DNA of 64,000 bases from Nereocystis luetkeana (lineage: Eukaryota; Sar; Phaeophyceae; Laminariales; Laminariaceae): NCBI GenBank assembly GCA_031213475.1, contig JARUPZ010000002.1:10856466-10920465 (forward strand). The letters run 5' to 3'. Below the pieces are notes generated by a model. That model had not been told where the DNA came from. It ran no database searches and saw only the letters and a list, made by a program, of their open reading frames with translations. Shown here piece after piece: positions 36,223 to 46,009 of this stretch. The position numbers and the translations under genes were made by a program. Position 1 is the first letter of the stretch. Every line of letters starts with the position of its first letter.

Positions 36223-37440
36223 AATAGGGCCGCGTGGGTGGGAGGGGGGGGCACGGGAGTCGCGCACCTACGCAGCCGGCGGCGTTAGTACCGGTGGGAC
36301 CAAAACAACCTGGGTGTAGGGCCATCACGCGATGCCATTTCCTTGGATTACCTGAAGTAACGTTAGTCGCAGTTGGCAGACACATGAGCACACCTAAGCA
36401 TTCATGTGTTTGGCATCCTCGACTATGTTCAGGGAGAGCACCGGCCGCACCGGGACTGGGCGACGCCGAAGTCGCTCCCGCTCCCGCGGGCGGTAAAGAT
36501 CTGGTACCCCACGCCGGCCGTGCTCCGCTCACCGCATGGCCGCATCAAGAGGCGATAGATGGAGAGCGGGGGCATAGCCCTCCTCCTGCTCCCATGGCTG
36601 ATAGCGTACACCAGGCGAGGGGACTCAAGACAGCGAAATGCCGCCCGAGGAGCTCTCTTGAAGATCGAAGCTCCCACGAGCGTCGTCAGCGTGTCGCCCT
36701 TGCGGAAGGGGTCAAAATGGGTAGCACGCAACCTTCGGGCGGAGACACGCTTGGAGGAGGTCAACCGAGAGGTGAGGCAGGTTGAGGTCGCCGTACCCGG
36801 AGGAGGGAAGCATGTGGGACTGAGGGCACGAGCGCTGCACAAGGCGGCAACTGGCTCGTTGTCAACGACTGCTCCAACGCATTTAAAACTGCGAAAGGGA
36901 CGGCGGTGCTTGCGGAGGGGAGCAACCGCGTGCCAGCGATCACACCATTGGTGGCTAAGTGTTATCCCACAAGACCAGCTGGCGTGGTTTTTAAAATGGA
37001 CTCCAGGGAGACCAGGGCGATCGCTTGGTCCAGTCGTGTCCGCAATACATAGATTTTTACCGGATAACATGTTCATTATTTGGGATTAAGTATTGAAATC
37101 GGGGAACATCATATTACATGGATTTTAGTATGGTCCACCAATGTTTCCTTAAACCAAAACGTCTGATATTTTCGAGAAAAAATTTACACGGGACGAGGCG
37201 GGGTCGGGGTTAGGGTTCAGTGTCTAAAATAATGTTCTCCGCCTTTTCGAAATATCTCCTCTCATATCGCTGGGACCGCGCGCGAGCCACACCAACTGCC
37301 CCGCGTGGTATCGTTTATCCTGGAGAATAATTCATGGGTGCAGTAAAGGCGGCTCGGTATCCAGCTGGGGGGGGGGGGGCATGGGGCCGAAAACATTTTG
37401 CCTAGCATTGCGACCGAGGCTGAAGCGTTTCAGAAAGGAG

Positions 37441-38220
37441 TTGGAGGGAGAAAGAACGGCAGCCATGGCGTGCATGGACGATGTCTCTCTTTGAGCCTGT
37501 GGAGGTCACGACCAGCATGGTTAGAGCCTTTGCCTTCCCCCGGCGAGAGCTGAACGACATCGGCATCGTGACTGGCCCCGACAAGACCGTGGCACTTCCA
37601 CAGAAAGGGCATGCCCCGATGGCCGAGGAGATATCGCTTCTGGGAAATATGGATGCCCTCACTCCAGGCGAAGGTGGGGTGACGGTGGTTGGAGTCCCGA
37701 TAGGCACGGGGCCATACGTGCTGGAGCGAGCAATGGAGGTAGTGAAGGATGCAGGCGCGCACCACCTCGCGCGTTTCCTTCACTAACATGCCGAACACGC
37801 AAGCGGCGGCCCTCGTCGCCTTCGAGTCCGTCGGTCAGAGGACGAATTGTCTCGAAAGGGCTTTGGACACGGGGTTGTCCCTCGAAGCTTGCAGGAGGGC
37901 AGGCAACGCGCCGCGGTGGGGCGTTCGATAAGATCCTCGAGCCACCGGGCGCGGCGCAGGCACAGTGTTTTTTTCCAGGGGGTGTGCTCGAAAAATCGGC
38001 TGACATTGCAATCTCACCAGCAAGCCAAGCTGGACTTTCTACGGGAGCGGGGGGGGGGGGGCTAGGGCTACCGTCGACGGAAGCGAGGCGAATGCCTTGC
38101 CTCTATTGGAAAAAGGGGTGGGATTCTGCCAGAGGCTCTGGCAGACCTCACCGGCCCATTAGGAGACTGAATAAGGAGGGGGCTCGCCGAATCGAGCATT
38201 ATCGCCCTGTTCGGATGTAG
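37441..38220 (+). pseudogene. Broken reverse transcriptase: catalytic motif and thumb
   Basis: At 37468-37488 the plus strand reads ACMDDVS, matching RT catalytic motif C (xxDD), and runs into a TGA two codons later. The continuation is in other frames: 37481-37786 (contains FPRRELNDIGIVTGPDKTVA, the typical post-catalytic region, and EGGVTVVGVPIG), 37749-37931 (contains AAALVAFESVGQRTNCLERA), 37847-38065 (FFQGVCSKNRLTLQSHQQAK) and 37984-38220 (GLGLPSTEARRM). At least four frame changes are needed to join them, and motifs A and B of the RT palm are not seen upstream. The homology assignment rests on these motifs. Confidence 0.7.
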
Positions 38221-38552
38221 CTTGCGGGAGATTCGCGACATACAGGGGGCGATGACAGGCCTTGTCCCCAACCCCCCCAGAGGCCGACATGCTAGCAGTA
38301 CAAGACGCCGTCGCCTCTAATTCCAGAAACTCCCACTTCAAGTTGCGCAAGCTGGTCAACCACGGTCGGCACGCCGCGCACACATCTTCTCTCGGTCAGC
38401 TGCCGGAGACGGCATGCCCGCCGGGACCGGACAACCCACTCGGGGTGGTGGTGGTACTCGATACCATGCATGCAAAGCCGTAGTCGTACGGGGGGGGAGG
38501 CGGGGGGGGGTACTCATTTGTTGCTTGCCTTAGTCATTAGACCATTGACCAT

Positions 38553-38671
38553 GCATCCCTTTCGAGACGAAGCACCATTCCTGTTAGAGACACCTCCAAC
38601 AGTTGGGCGCTCAATACGTTGGAAGTGTCTCTATTAGGAGAAGGAACGGTGCCCCGTCTCGAAAGGGATGC
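38553..38671. mobile_element. Nested 119-bp hairpin element
   Basis: Long imperfect inverted repeat: GCATCCCTTTCGAGACGAAG and AGAGACACCTCCAAC on the left, GTTGGAAGTGTCTCT and CGTCTCGAAAGGGATGC on the right, with a loop near 38601-38617. It lies between the RT remnant and the C-terminal zinc-finger remnant and is flanked by G runs and by short pieces of the retroelement 3' flank (GCCGTAGTCGTACGG at about 38477). It is a separate insertion in the dead element. Confidence 0.75.
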
Positions 38672-38797
38672 GTAGTCATACGGGGGGTAGGGGTAGGGGG
38701 GGGGGACAAGGCCTTCGCCAACGTTCGATACAAGAGCCTGTAAGGGGCTGGAGCCACCGAATGCCTTCGGGCGCGGCCGACGGGCTCGCTCCATGTC

Positions 38798-39387
38798 ATG
38801 CCCGCATCAGAATTCGTGGGAATTCGAAGGCACTTCATGCGCATTGAAGAACACAGGGCAATGGAGTGCCCCTGCTGCGATGCAGTTGACGCGGACACCC
38901 GACACACACGCACCTATCCCACGGCCGGGGTGCTGGCAAACCAACACCGGCCGCTCATCCACGCGATCTCCCGCACGCTGAACGCTGAAGCGACTTGGAA
39001 TTCCTCGCCAAGTTGAGAGCAGGGAACCCTTCAGCGGTCAGGAATCTGGGAAAGGGCATCGCCGTGAGGGGGAGCGGTTTTCTGGGCGCTCCGAACGGAG
39101 AGTACAGGGAAAAATCCACCCTGCTGGGCGTCACGTATGCAGACCCACAAGCGCAGGCACACCCACGAGGAGGCAGTGCTGACCACGATGGAGCAGCTGC
39201 CCCTATCCCCGAGGCGCGCAAGCGTCAGCATTACGCTCGTCCAGGACATGTGTCCTTCGATGAACCGAGCCACAAACTTGGCCCTTTGTCAGTTGAAAGC
39301 TTTGGGCGCCTCGGGGCTGAGGGTAGCAAGTTAATCGACCAGCTGGCAGCAAGCGTCGTGGAGGGGGGAGGGGGGGGTACTCGATAG
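38798..39387 (+). pseudogene. Retroelement C-terminus: zinc finger and endonuclease-like region
   Basis: 38798-39016 contains HFMRIEEHRAMECPCCDAVD followed by a His-Thr-Arg-Thr stretch where a CCHC-type finger would end; the position where a last cysteine would be expected reads Tyr (RTYPTAG). After a frame change, 38995-39387 contains EYREKSTLLGVTYADPQAQ, then HYARPGHVSFDE and FGRLGAEGSKLIDQLAASVV. The LL-x-V-T-x-ADPQ segment resembles the catalytic core of restriction-like endonucleases in RLE-type non-LTR elements, where an aspartate is expected at the position occupied by Gly; if so the nuclease is inactive. The ORF ends in a G run. Confidence 0.6.
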
Positions 39388-39620
39388 GAGAGATGTACTC
39401 GATCTCATGCATGGCCGTAGTCGTATGACCATAGACCCTCGCATCCCTACAATGCCGGGACGGAGCATGTCGGATTTTCATCGACCAGGCAGACATTGCT
39501 TGCACCAAGCGCGAAGCACCGTGAGGTGTCCGGCGAGTCGCATGAAGGGTGAGCTGCGTCCTACTGAGAACCGTTTTTGAGGCGGACTTGCATATGGAGG
39601 ACAGACTTGCATATGGATGA
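39370..39620 (+). mobile_element. Retroelement 3' untranslated end
   Basis: Begins with a G run, then TACTCGATAGGAGAGATG, CATGCATGGCCGTAGTCGTA, CATCCCTACAATGCCGGGAC, CAGACATTGCTTGCACCAAG and ends with TTTTTGAGGCGGACTTGCAT. The last 40 bases hold two copies of a ~20-bp unit (GGACTTGCATATGGA-like at 39586 and 39604), a short tandem tail as many non-LTR elements have. Copies of the same region occur at 6.8-7.3, 26.1-26.3, 32.7 and possibly 18.5 kb. Confidence 0.75.
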
Positions 39621-41485
39621 CAGCTTCAATGAGTTAGTTTAATTTCCGGTTTAGGCACTTCCAGAGACTGCAATGGCAGTAGAGGGGGGGGGGGCGGAGG
39701 AACGATAGCGAGAGAGGGTGGTGGTGAAGGAACGCCCGCTGCGACAATCGTCTAGGTGACCACGGAGGTCGCCATTTCGCGGAGGGTGTCGCTACAAGCT
39801 CCTGCTGGGTTGCCAGGCAGCAAGAAGTAGCCGGGGGGGGGGGGTGACAGACCCACACCGATGGCGTGGGGATGGAGCCTGGACGCGGCTTAGAATGTAA
39901 GAGAAGAAGCTAAAAGAGTATGTAAAGAGAACGAGCGAGGACTACACGTGAAGTACTGGAGGTAGAGGTTACGCCGAAAGTGCGCACCGAAAAGAGTTAG
40001 GCATTCGTGCATAATTTTTCATCATAGTTTAATTTCTCTCTGTAGGCTTTCTTGTTTCAGGGAATGTTTCTGAGCGACCAACGTTGAAGCTCATTCATAC
40101 TGCACATTGTCGGGCGGCAAACGCAATGGTTCTATAGTTACACTGGACATTCCGCGCCTCCTTGGGTTTGAGTGCGGTTGCTTTTCGTTGCGCTATCGCC
40201 TGCGTGTTTCCTATACACACATTTACCTGGCGAATAACCTATCTGGCCAACACTCACTTGGTGCCGGGATTCGGCAAGGTAAATATGGGATTTAACATGT
40301 TAAACAGTAAATCCGCGACGATAAGGCGGCTGGCGTTATGCTTGTTTTATATCAGGTATTAAACATGAAGGGGCCCCTTCGGTCAAGAAAGAAAAAAAAC
40401 ACTGCTATCTTGCAGAAACAAAACAATGTTTCCATTTGTTTTTCAGCTCCAGTACGTACTATTTCTGGGATACTAAAAACGGCATAGCTCCACAGTTAAG
40501 CCTCGGCTCCTCGGCCGCGCAACATATACGCTGTTCGTGATGGCCTCTAGGAGGTGCTGGGGGTCTTGGATGTGTAAGGGAGGGCACCCGTTGCTGTGTT
40601 TGCATCACGAAACGAGATTGCTGAGCAGCAACACATCGGGACTTTCTGGAGCTCCCGTTTGGTATATTAACACTGGGGTGACGGTGTAGGACGCCACCAA
40701 CGGTACAACTAGAGACCCAGGTATGTTTTCCTTCTAGTGTTTAGCCTTGCCGAAATCTGGGCAGAAAACAGTGCCAACAGCGTGAGAAACAACCATTTTT
40801 TCAAAATCGGCCGAGGGTAGCAGGTGTATGAGGAGTTTGTTTCGAGTAAGAGACGTTTTTCGTGATGAAAAAGGCAACAGCCCGATACAGCGCTCGATTC
40901 AAAAATTATGTCCAAGAGCTACGCTCTCTAGGACTGTCCTGAGCGCGATACGCCGAGCCTTAGCATTGGAGGGATGTCGTTTTTGTTGGGGAGTCATAAC
41001 AGGCTGTCATCATACCAGAAATAGTATTCCGGCTCACCAAAAACAAAAATTCCTCAATATTATTAATTCTCAAAGAAGGGTCCCTTAAACCAGCAACCCG
41101 CAACATGTATTACATCTGCCAGGCTATTACGAAACAACTAGTACCTAAAACAAAACTTGAGATTCCGCGTTATATCAACCCTGCACTGAAAATCTCAGTT
41201 GGGCACTGAAGCCCCTCCCCCCGGGGTCCATCCTTGTGACGTAGCTTTGCTGCATGCCGCATGGCCACGGCTGTGGCCAAATGCCTTTTCTCTGCTCTCC
41301 ACGATACTTTCAAGTCCCACAAAACGAGGAGGGGGGGGTAGCGCTGCTCAAGCGGCGTATTGGACGCGACATATGGCAGAGAAACAAACCCTACCCGCAA
41401 AATCAGCGGTAAACGCTTGCTTGCGTTCTATATGTGCGGCAACACATTCGTGCATCCGACCAACCGACGAGGCTTCTATGCGGGA
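39621..41485. other. Intergenic DNA and probable 3' UTR of the next gene
   Basis: No supported gene. The right end, below 41486, is downstream of the stop codon of the minus-strand rhodanese-methyltransferase gene and should include its 3' UTR. Weak ORFs (for example 40828-41088, 86 codons) have no domain. Confidence 0.5.
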
Positions 41486-44400
41486 CTATGCTGTCGAGGA
41501 TTGCACGCTCGGTCTCCTTCGACACGCGAAAAAGTTGGCAGACACCACGGAGCCGCGCGTGGACAGCTCGCCTTGTTCGTCAACGAGGACTTCGAAATCC
41601 TCGCCTGAGAAGATGTCTGCCAGCTCGCCGGGTCTGACAGCACAGTAAGAACATCGGGAAGGAAAAAGAAAACCGCGATGCGGAACACAAACGAATTAGA
41701 GACTGGCCAGTTGTGTAATGTTTAGAGTTTTTCATGTAACATATACTGCCGTCTGCTTGTGATGCTCGTACCTCGTATATACCTTCAACGTACATAGCGG
41801 ACTGGAATCCAACCAACGCACGTCACCTCTATTTCTTGGCACCACAAAAACCTCGGCAGAGTACTGACGGGACTGTCAGCCCGGTTCCACCACAACGACT
41901 GCTGACACCGGGGGTGCATGAAACGCCAAAGTGCATCAAGGTCGTCTACCACGAGACCCGAAGGTCAAGAGGTACCCCTTGGTAACTACCAGTGTATATG
42001 AAATCAGAGGAAGCCACAAGCGACTCAAAACAAAATTGACAAAACAGTTATCGATAAGTTCACTTGCTGCCTTCGCGTGTTTACGTACCTCATCATGCGG
42101 CTTGGTCGCCATGGAGGTACTAAATTCTCCGTGCCCGTGTCTAAAAATGTTGACCAGATGAACAAACCACCCGGTAGCAGCACCTGGCGCGCAGAGCACA
42201 GGGTGTATCGCAGAGGGCACGAGCGCGCCGCGCAGGCAGTGATAGGGCAGTCTCAACAAACGCTGCGAAACCACAGAGGTGCCACATGATCAGCCAGGTG
42301 CGCAGGATAGCATTACTCCAACAATCGACAAAATACGGCGCACATGCGTGCCTCAAATGCGTACGAGTATCGGGCGCGGGTCAAGGCATTGCGCTGTATG
42401 CCTACCACGTAAACTACGGGCGAGTAACTCACATCGTCACGAAGAAGGGGCAGAAGTTGCTCGCACTTGAAACGGTGCCCGTGGATCACCGAGGCCTTTA
42501 GCCCGTCAAGCGAACCCTCCTTCCTGAGGTCCGCCAGTAACCACTCGCATCTACGCGCGCGCAAGCGATTTAACGATCCGTGGCTATCGCTCGGTCCATC
42601 CCCAGCGCTTCCATCATCCGACTCGCTGCCGTCATGCGACGTTGTCCCTGCGGTGCCTCCACCGTCCGCCGCGTCCACCCACTGCTCGGCCAGTCTTTCG
42701 CCCCGTTCAAGCGCGTACGAATGGTTGTCCACCCCGATCACGCGCGTGCCGGGCGGAAGGTGCTGGGCCATGTGGACCGTGTCTCTCCCGCTGCCACAGC
42801 CCAGGTCGAGCACGATAGCTTCTTCTGCCGCACCGCTTCCGCCAAGGGTCGACGGCAGGAGGAAGTGCTCCATGCAAAACTCCAAAAAGTCGTTCGCCCT
42901 GGAATCCGTGGGGGGGGGGGGGGGGGGGGTGTTCGAGTGTACCGTATAAGCTGGCGCCTCCCAGTACGAGGTTCCCGCTGAGTGCATGCAGGTTGGATTT
43001 CATGGTAGATATCAGTATACGGCGTGCCTTCTTGCAAATAGAGCGTTTCCGAAACATAGAGTGGTCAGCATGATTCGCCATCTGAACGGAACATAGAGCT
43101 ACAGCAGTATATACTCGTACCAGGCAATCAAATGCTGAAGCCGGTGGCCCCGGTGGTCTAATGGTTACCCTCGAATGCTGCTTCTAGAGTTGACCCCGGA
43201 GTTCGAGTACCACCGTCCGTGGTGAGATTGTGATATTATTTGCAAAAAAAAAAAAGGAATCAACTCCTGAGAGGGTGTAACGAGGGTAGGCGGATTTCGG
43301 CTCGAGTTGACGAGGGAAGAAAGGGCTGAAGGAAGTCTTCTCGCCATAAAAATGCCCTCCAAGGCAAGAACCGCAGTGGGGAGAGAGAGGTGAGAAGAGC
43401 CTACCTACCTGTGACCCTGGATCTGAGGTAAGACTATTATAGAACGGCAGAGAATAAAAACAAAGGGCCAATGACAGGCGGGATTGAAACAAAATGAAAA
43501 CTTCAAAAAAAAATGCACCTCATACTGGTCTGGTGTACGAGGGAGGTACTGCTGTACAGGTCGTGCGTATACAAAGTAGACCGGGTTGTATACAGCAATA
43601 TATTCGATACCTGGTACCAGGTACTCAGGTATATATCGAAGTTTGCGCGCAAGCAAACGGTGGGATGAAGGCTCGGTTGATATATCACCTCCAAACCTGA
43701 ATAGAGCGAGAGCCGACCTCCGTGGGCCACTCTGCCCTACCCGCCGTCACCATGTCTGCGACAACTTCCGCGCCGATTCGCCAGCCTCTGCTCGTCAGGA
43801 AATCGCTGGACTTCCGCAGGTCCTGTGGTACGAAAACGCACCAAATATCGACAGACAACAGATAACGATGGGGGGTCATTCCAGACATGAGCGGAAGAAG
43901 TCTCGGGGCGTCTATTACTGGGGACCATAGTTAATGGAACCTATGGTATACATAACAGCTGGTATATACTTGACCATTTTTACTAACAATATTTGGTGCT
44001 ATTAACTATGGTATGGTCCCCCGTAAATAGTGCAAAAACGATTTTACTGCTGAAGGAACTGCTACAGCAGTTGTTGAGCCGGTTCGACGGCATATGATGA
44101 CGGTATATATCCTCGTTGAACGTACCGGGTAAAAGCCAGCGTTTTTCGGACCACCGGTTGCCGCTGATTATTACCGGTTGGCTGCTCTCCACGAAGTGCT
44201 ATTGTCATGAGGGAGGGAACATGTACTCAGAACTAAGCGTGGTGCGTGGACAAATGGGGTGACGTGGTCTGTCGGCCCATCGCGGGTGCCCATTCCTATA
44301 GGCCCCCGTAGCAGCGTTGGGCTTTGTACTCGTCTTCTTACAGCAGTAGCACCCCTCAAATGAGTGCGCAGGTACCTTGTACTCGTACCGCTCTTTCGAA

Positions 44401-44944
44401 TATGCAGCAGCGGTCTTAATAGCAGTACCCGCGGTATCACACTGGAATGATACAATTCCAACCACGGTGCACGAACCTCCTCGTCGCCCACGATGCTCAA
44501 GGGCTGCGCGAACGGCGGCGGCAGCTCCAGCAATCTCGCCTCGAGCTCGCCCGCAGGGATCGAAGTCGCTCCCACGAAGTGCTCCCGTTGGAATTCGGAG
44601 CTCGGGCGAAGATCGATGACAACGCGGCCTAGCTCAGCCTGCCGTCGCTCGACGAACTTCCCGAAGTCTTTCGACGATGGGCGCTCTGCCCGCGGAGCCA
44701 CGCCGGCGATTCCATCTCCGCCCCCGTCCCCGGTTTCAATTCTGCTCGCCGGTGGGGCGACGGCGGATGTCGACGTTACGGGTGATGTTGCGGGCAACGG
44801 CGGTGGTACTCGTCGTAGTCGCGTGTGTGAGGCGGCGAAGACATCGCCTTGCGGTGTCGGGACGAGAAGGCCGCACGACGTCCGCAAGGAGAGGCACCAA
44901 CACAGACCGACAAGCAGTGCGCGTGGCGCGCTGACGGGTGTCAT
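41486..44944 (-). CDS. Rhodanese-SAM methyltransferase fusion protein, five exons
   Basis: Exons on the minus strand: 44944-44477, 43822-43689, 42898-42433, 42183-42089 and 41633-41486. All introns are GT-AG, phases match at each junction, and the joined CDS is 1311 nt (436 aa plus TAG). Residues 1-30 are hydrophobic (ALLVGLCWCLSL), suggesting a signal or bipartite plastid leader. Residues about 95-200 are a rhodanese-like domain (VVIDLRPSSEFQREH, GATSIPAGELEARL), but the loop that should hold the catalytic Cys reads LSIVGDEEDL, so sulphur transfer is unlikely. Residues 202-436 are a class I SAM-dependent methyltransferase: motif I VLDLGCGSGRD at 230-240, motif II VIGVDNH at 254-260, then LLADLRKEG, LPGGLFIWSTF at 359-369, ENLVPPWRPSR and a final strand SVVSANFFACRR. 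A low-complexity Gly/Ser/Asp insert follows motif II. Proteins with this domain pair exist in bacteria and algae; the substrate is not known. Intron 1 holds MITE copy 6 and intron 2 a SINE. The start codon is the first Met before the leader; a Met at 45004 upstream is followed by an unlikely proline run. Confidence 0.85.
43141..43429 (+). mobile_element. tRNA-derived SINE, copy 1
   Basis: The head has a polymerase III A box TGGTCTAATGG at 43154-43164 and a B-box-like GTTCGAGTACC at 43201-43211, but does not fold as a tRNA because the arms do not pair. An A run follows at 43244-43255. The tail GGTGAGAAGAGCCTACC then GTGACCCTGGATCTGAGGT recurs in reverse at 51078-51115 and 61858-61905. It lies in intron 2 of the rhodanese-methyltransferase gene, antisense to it. 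Confidence 0.7.
43913..44029 (-). mobile_element. MITE family 1, copy 6
   Basis: About 117 bp, TATTACTGGGGACCATAGTT to GGTCCCCCGTAAATA. The right arm contains a four-base duplication (ACTATGGTATGGTCCC). It sits in intron 1 of the rhodanese-methyltransferase gene. Confidence 0.9.
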
Positions 44945-45162
44945 AGAAGGGATCTGATAGAAGGGGGGGGGGGGGGGGGGCGGAGGAGTGCCGGTGGTGC
45001 ACAATAAGGCTGCTTGGCCGGGTGTTCAAGTGCAAGCTGGCTGCTGATGGCGTGGGCTGCTGTACGTCTGTTGCTGTACGTACGTGGTGTTGCCGTCTTG
45101 ACGTCTTCACTGCTGCTGCTGCCTTTTCCGTGCGTCGCACTGCCGATCTTGTTTTATGTCGA

Positions 45163-45681
45163 TTATTTGTTGGCTTTCGATGTTTTTTGCTGCTTGTCGT
45201 TGCAAGACTTGAGCGCCTTCACCTGCCCGGCATCACCGACACAATAAGGTACAATATTACAAGGCGCGGTGCACAGGATACAGAGTGCAGGGGACGGTTG
45301 GTCGAGAGGCGTGACCGACGAACATCGATGCTCTCAGCTTTCGAGTACGCCTGTTTCCAGGCAGGAAGCTTCGGGGTGAGGGTCACATTGCATTACTTAG
45401 TCCACGGCCGTCAGATACTCAGACTGCGCAACACGAGCATGAAAAGAGCAAGACGCTGCCACAGCAATGAGCGCAAGCTTCACCTGTGCTTGGCACCTTC
45501 TCCAGTCTCGATCGTGCTCACCAAGGCACTCCTCCAGTCTGTAGTAGTCCAAGGAGCAGCCTGATCGATCGATAGCTTCCTCGATGTCTACCTCTCCGCC
45601 AAAGTCGCTTTTCGAACCTTGATGCTGGTCTTCGATAACAGACGGAGGCACAGGAGGGCGAGAAGGAGCCTTGATAACCAT
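45163..45681 (-). CDS. COA4: Twin CX9C protein, COA4-like, two exons
   Basis: Exon 1 is 45681-45484 (66 codons), exon 2 45222-45163 (19 codons plus TAA), separated by a 261-bp GT-AG intron in phase 0. The 85-residue protein has a charged, disordered N-terminus and a CHCH fold: IDRSGCSLDYYRLEECLGEH and RDWRRCQAQ join to VKALKSC. Cysteines are at 42, 52, 63 and 73, giving C-x9-C, a 10-residue turn, and C-x9-C. The RSGC, HDRDWRRCQ and KSC landmarks match the mitochondrial cytochrome c oxidase assembly factor COA4, a small intermembrane-space protein imported by the Mia40 disulphide relay. Other CX9C families (CMC1/2, Cox19) are possible, but the DWR-CQ-QV signature favours COA4. Start codon: first Met of the frame; an upstream exon cannot be excluded. 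It diverges from a plus-strand first exon at 45944. Confidence 0.8.
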
Positions 45682-45943
45682 GTGGCGGTCGTCCGGTACG
45701 CAAGGCTACCGCTCCTACGTGCGTGGCTGCTGGCTGCAGCGAACACGATGTACCGGTGCAACCGGAGAGTGAACTGCAACGTAAGGCAAATTGGAATAAT
45801 GGAACTCCTTTTGTGATGACAAAAGCACCGAACACAAAACCACAAGAGAGACACCAATCAGCGCGAGCAGAGAGCGGTTAGACGTAGGAAACCACCGCGC
45901 GGCGTGAGGGTTGAACGCCGATGTTGTTTTGACGACCACCAGC
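45682..45943. promoter_or_regulatory. Shared upstream region of two divergent genes
   Basis: A 262-bp interval separates the start codon of the minus-strand COA4-like gene from the start codon of the plus-strand exon at 45944. If both calls hold it is a compact bidirectional promoter. I see no clear TATA box or repeated element in it. Confidence 0.35.
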
Positions 45944-46009
45944 ATGGCGTCGCAGCAGCTGCACAGCTACCTGGGCCGGGCGAGACTCTGGCGAAACGTG
46001 TCAAACAAG
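45944..46009 (+). CDS. Candidate first exon of an unrecognised gene
   Basis: ATGGCGTCGCAGCAGCTGCA opens 22 codons (MASQQLHSYLGRARLWRNVS, then NK) ended by a good donor AAG|GTGAAC in phase 0. Composition is coding-like and differs from the AT-rich sequence that follows. The rest of the gene is unclear: possible downstream pieces are 46099-46131 and a segment from 46250, both AG-bounded, but I cannot join them into a recognised protein. A minus-strand exon (LDKAALERIYLQK, about 46486-46524, flanked by CAG and GTGAGG) overlaps the same area. Function unknown. Confidence 0.35.

Larger units (their letters stand above)
33000..39620 (+). mobile_element. Degenerate non-LTR retroelement with restriction-like endonuclease end
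   Basis: A GC-rich block, distinct from its AT-rich flanks, that carries successive pieces of a retroelement protein on the plus strand in different frames: three RING-like Cys/His modules (33.6, 34.65 and 36.0 kb), an RT catalytic MDD at 37474, the RT thumb and C-terminal 'GLGLPSTEARRM' region (37.5-38.2 kb), a C-terminal zinc-finger-like piece (38.87 kb) and an endonuclease-like piece (39.0-39.36 kb), followed by a 3' flank also found at four other places in the window. This order, RT then Cys-rich finger then a C-terminal nuclease region, is that of non-LTR elements with a restriction-like endonuclease (R2-like and relatives). Upstream RT motifs are not visible; AT-rich sequence at 37090-37390 may be an insertion or deletion scar. 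Frameshifts, stops and a nested hairpin show the copy is dead. Confidence 0.7.

Noticed and set aside
36429..37076. 215-codon minus-strand ORF
   Set aside because: Lies opposite a retroelement region read on the plus strand; no domain recognised in either the ORF or its overlapping plus frame.
37200..37222. Telomere-like GGGTTAGGG
   Set aside because: Only about two units, no array; chance or part of G-rich DNA.
32730..39620. The inverted 3' flanks at 32.7 and 39.5 kb as TIRs of a 6.9-kb DNA transposon
   Set aside because: The same flank occurs alone at 6.8 and 26.1 kb, directly follows the RT/endonuclease remnant at 39.4 kb, and the 32.7-kb copy is much more diverged; separate 3'-end insertions are simpler. 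Not fully excluded.
42467..42949. 160-codon plus-strand ORF
   Set aside because: It is antisense to the methyltransferase exon, which carries clear SAM-binding motifs on the other strand.
43147..43235. tRNA gene
   Set aside because: A- and B-box matches exist, but the acceptor, anticodon and T arms do not pair; the segment continues into a SINE body shared with 51.1-51.35 kb.
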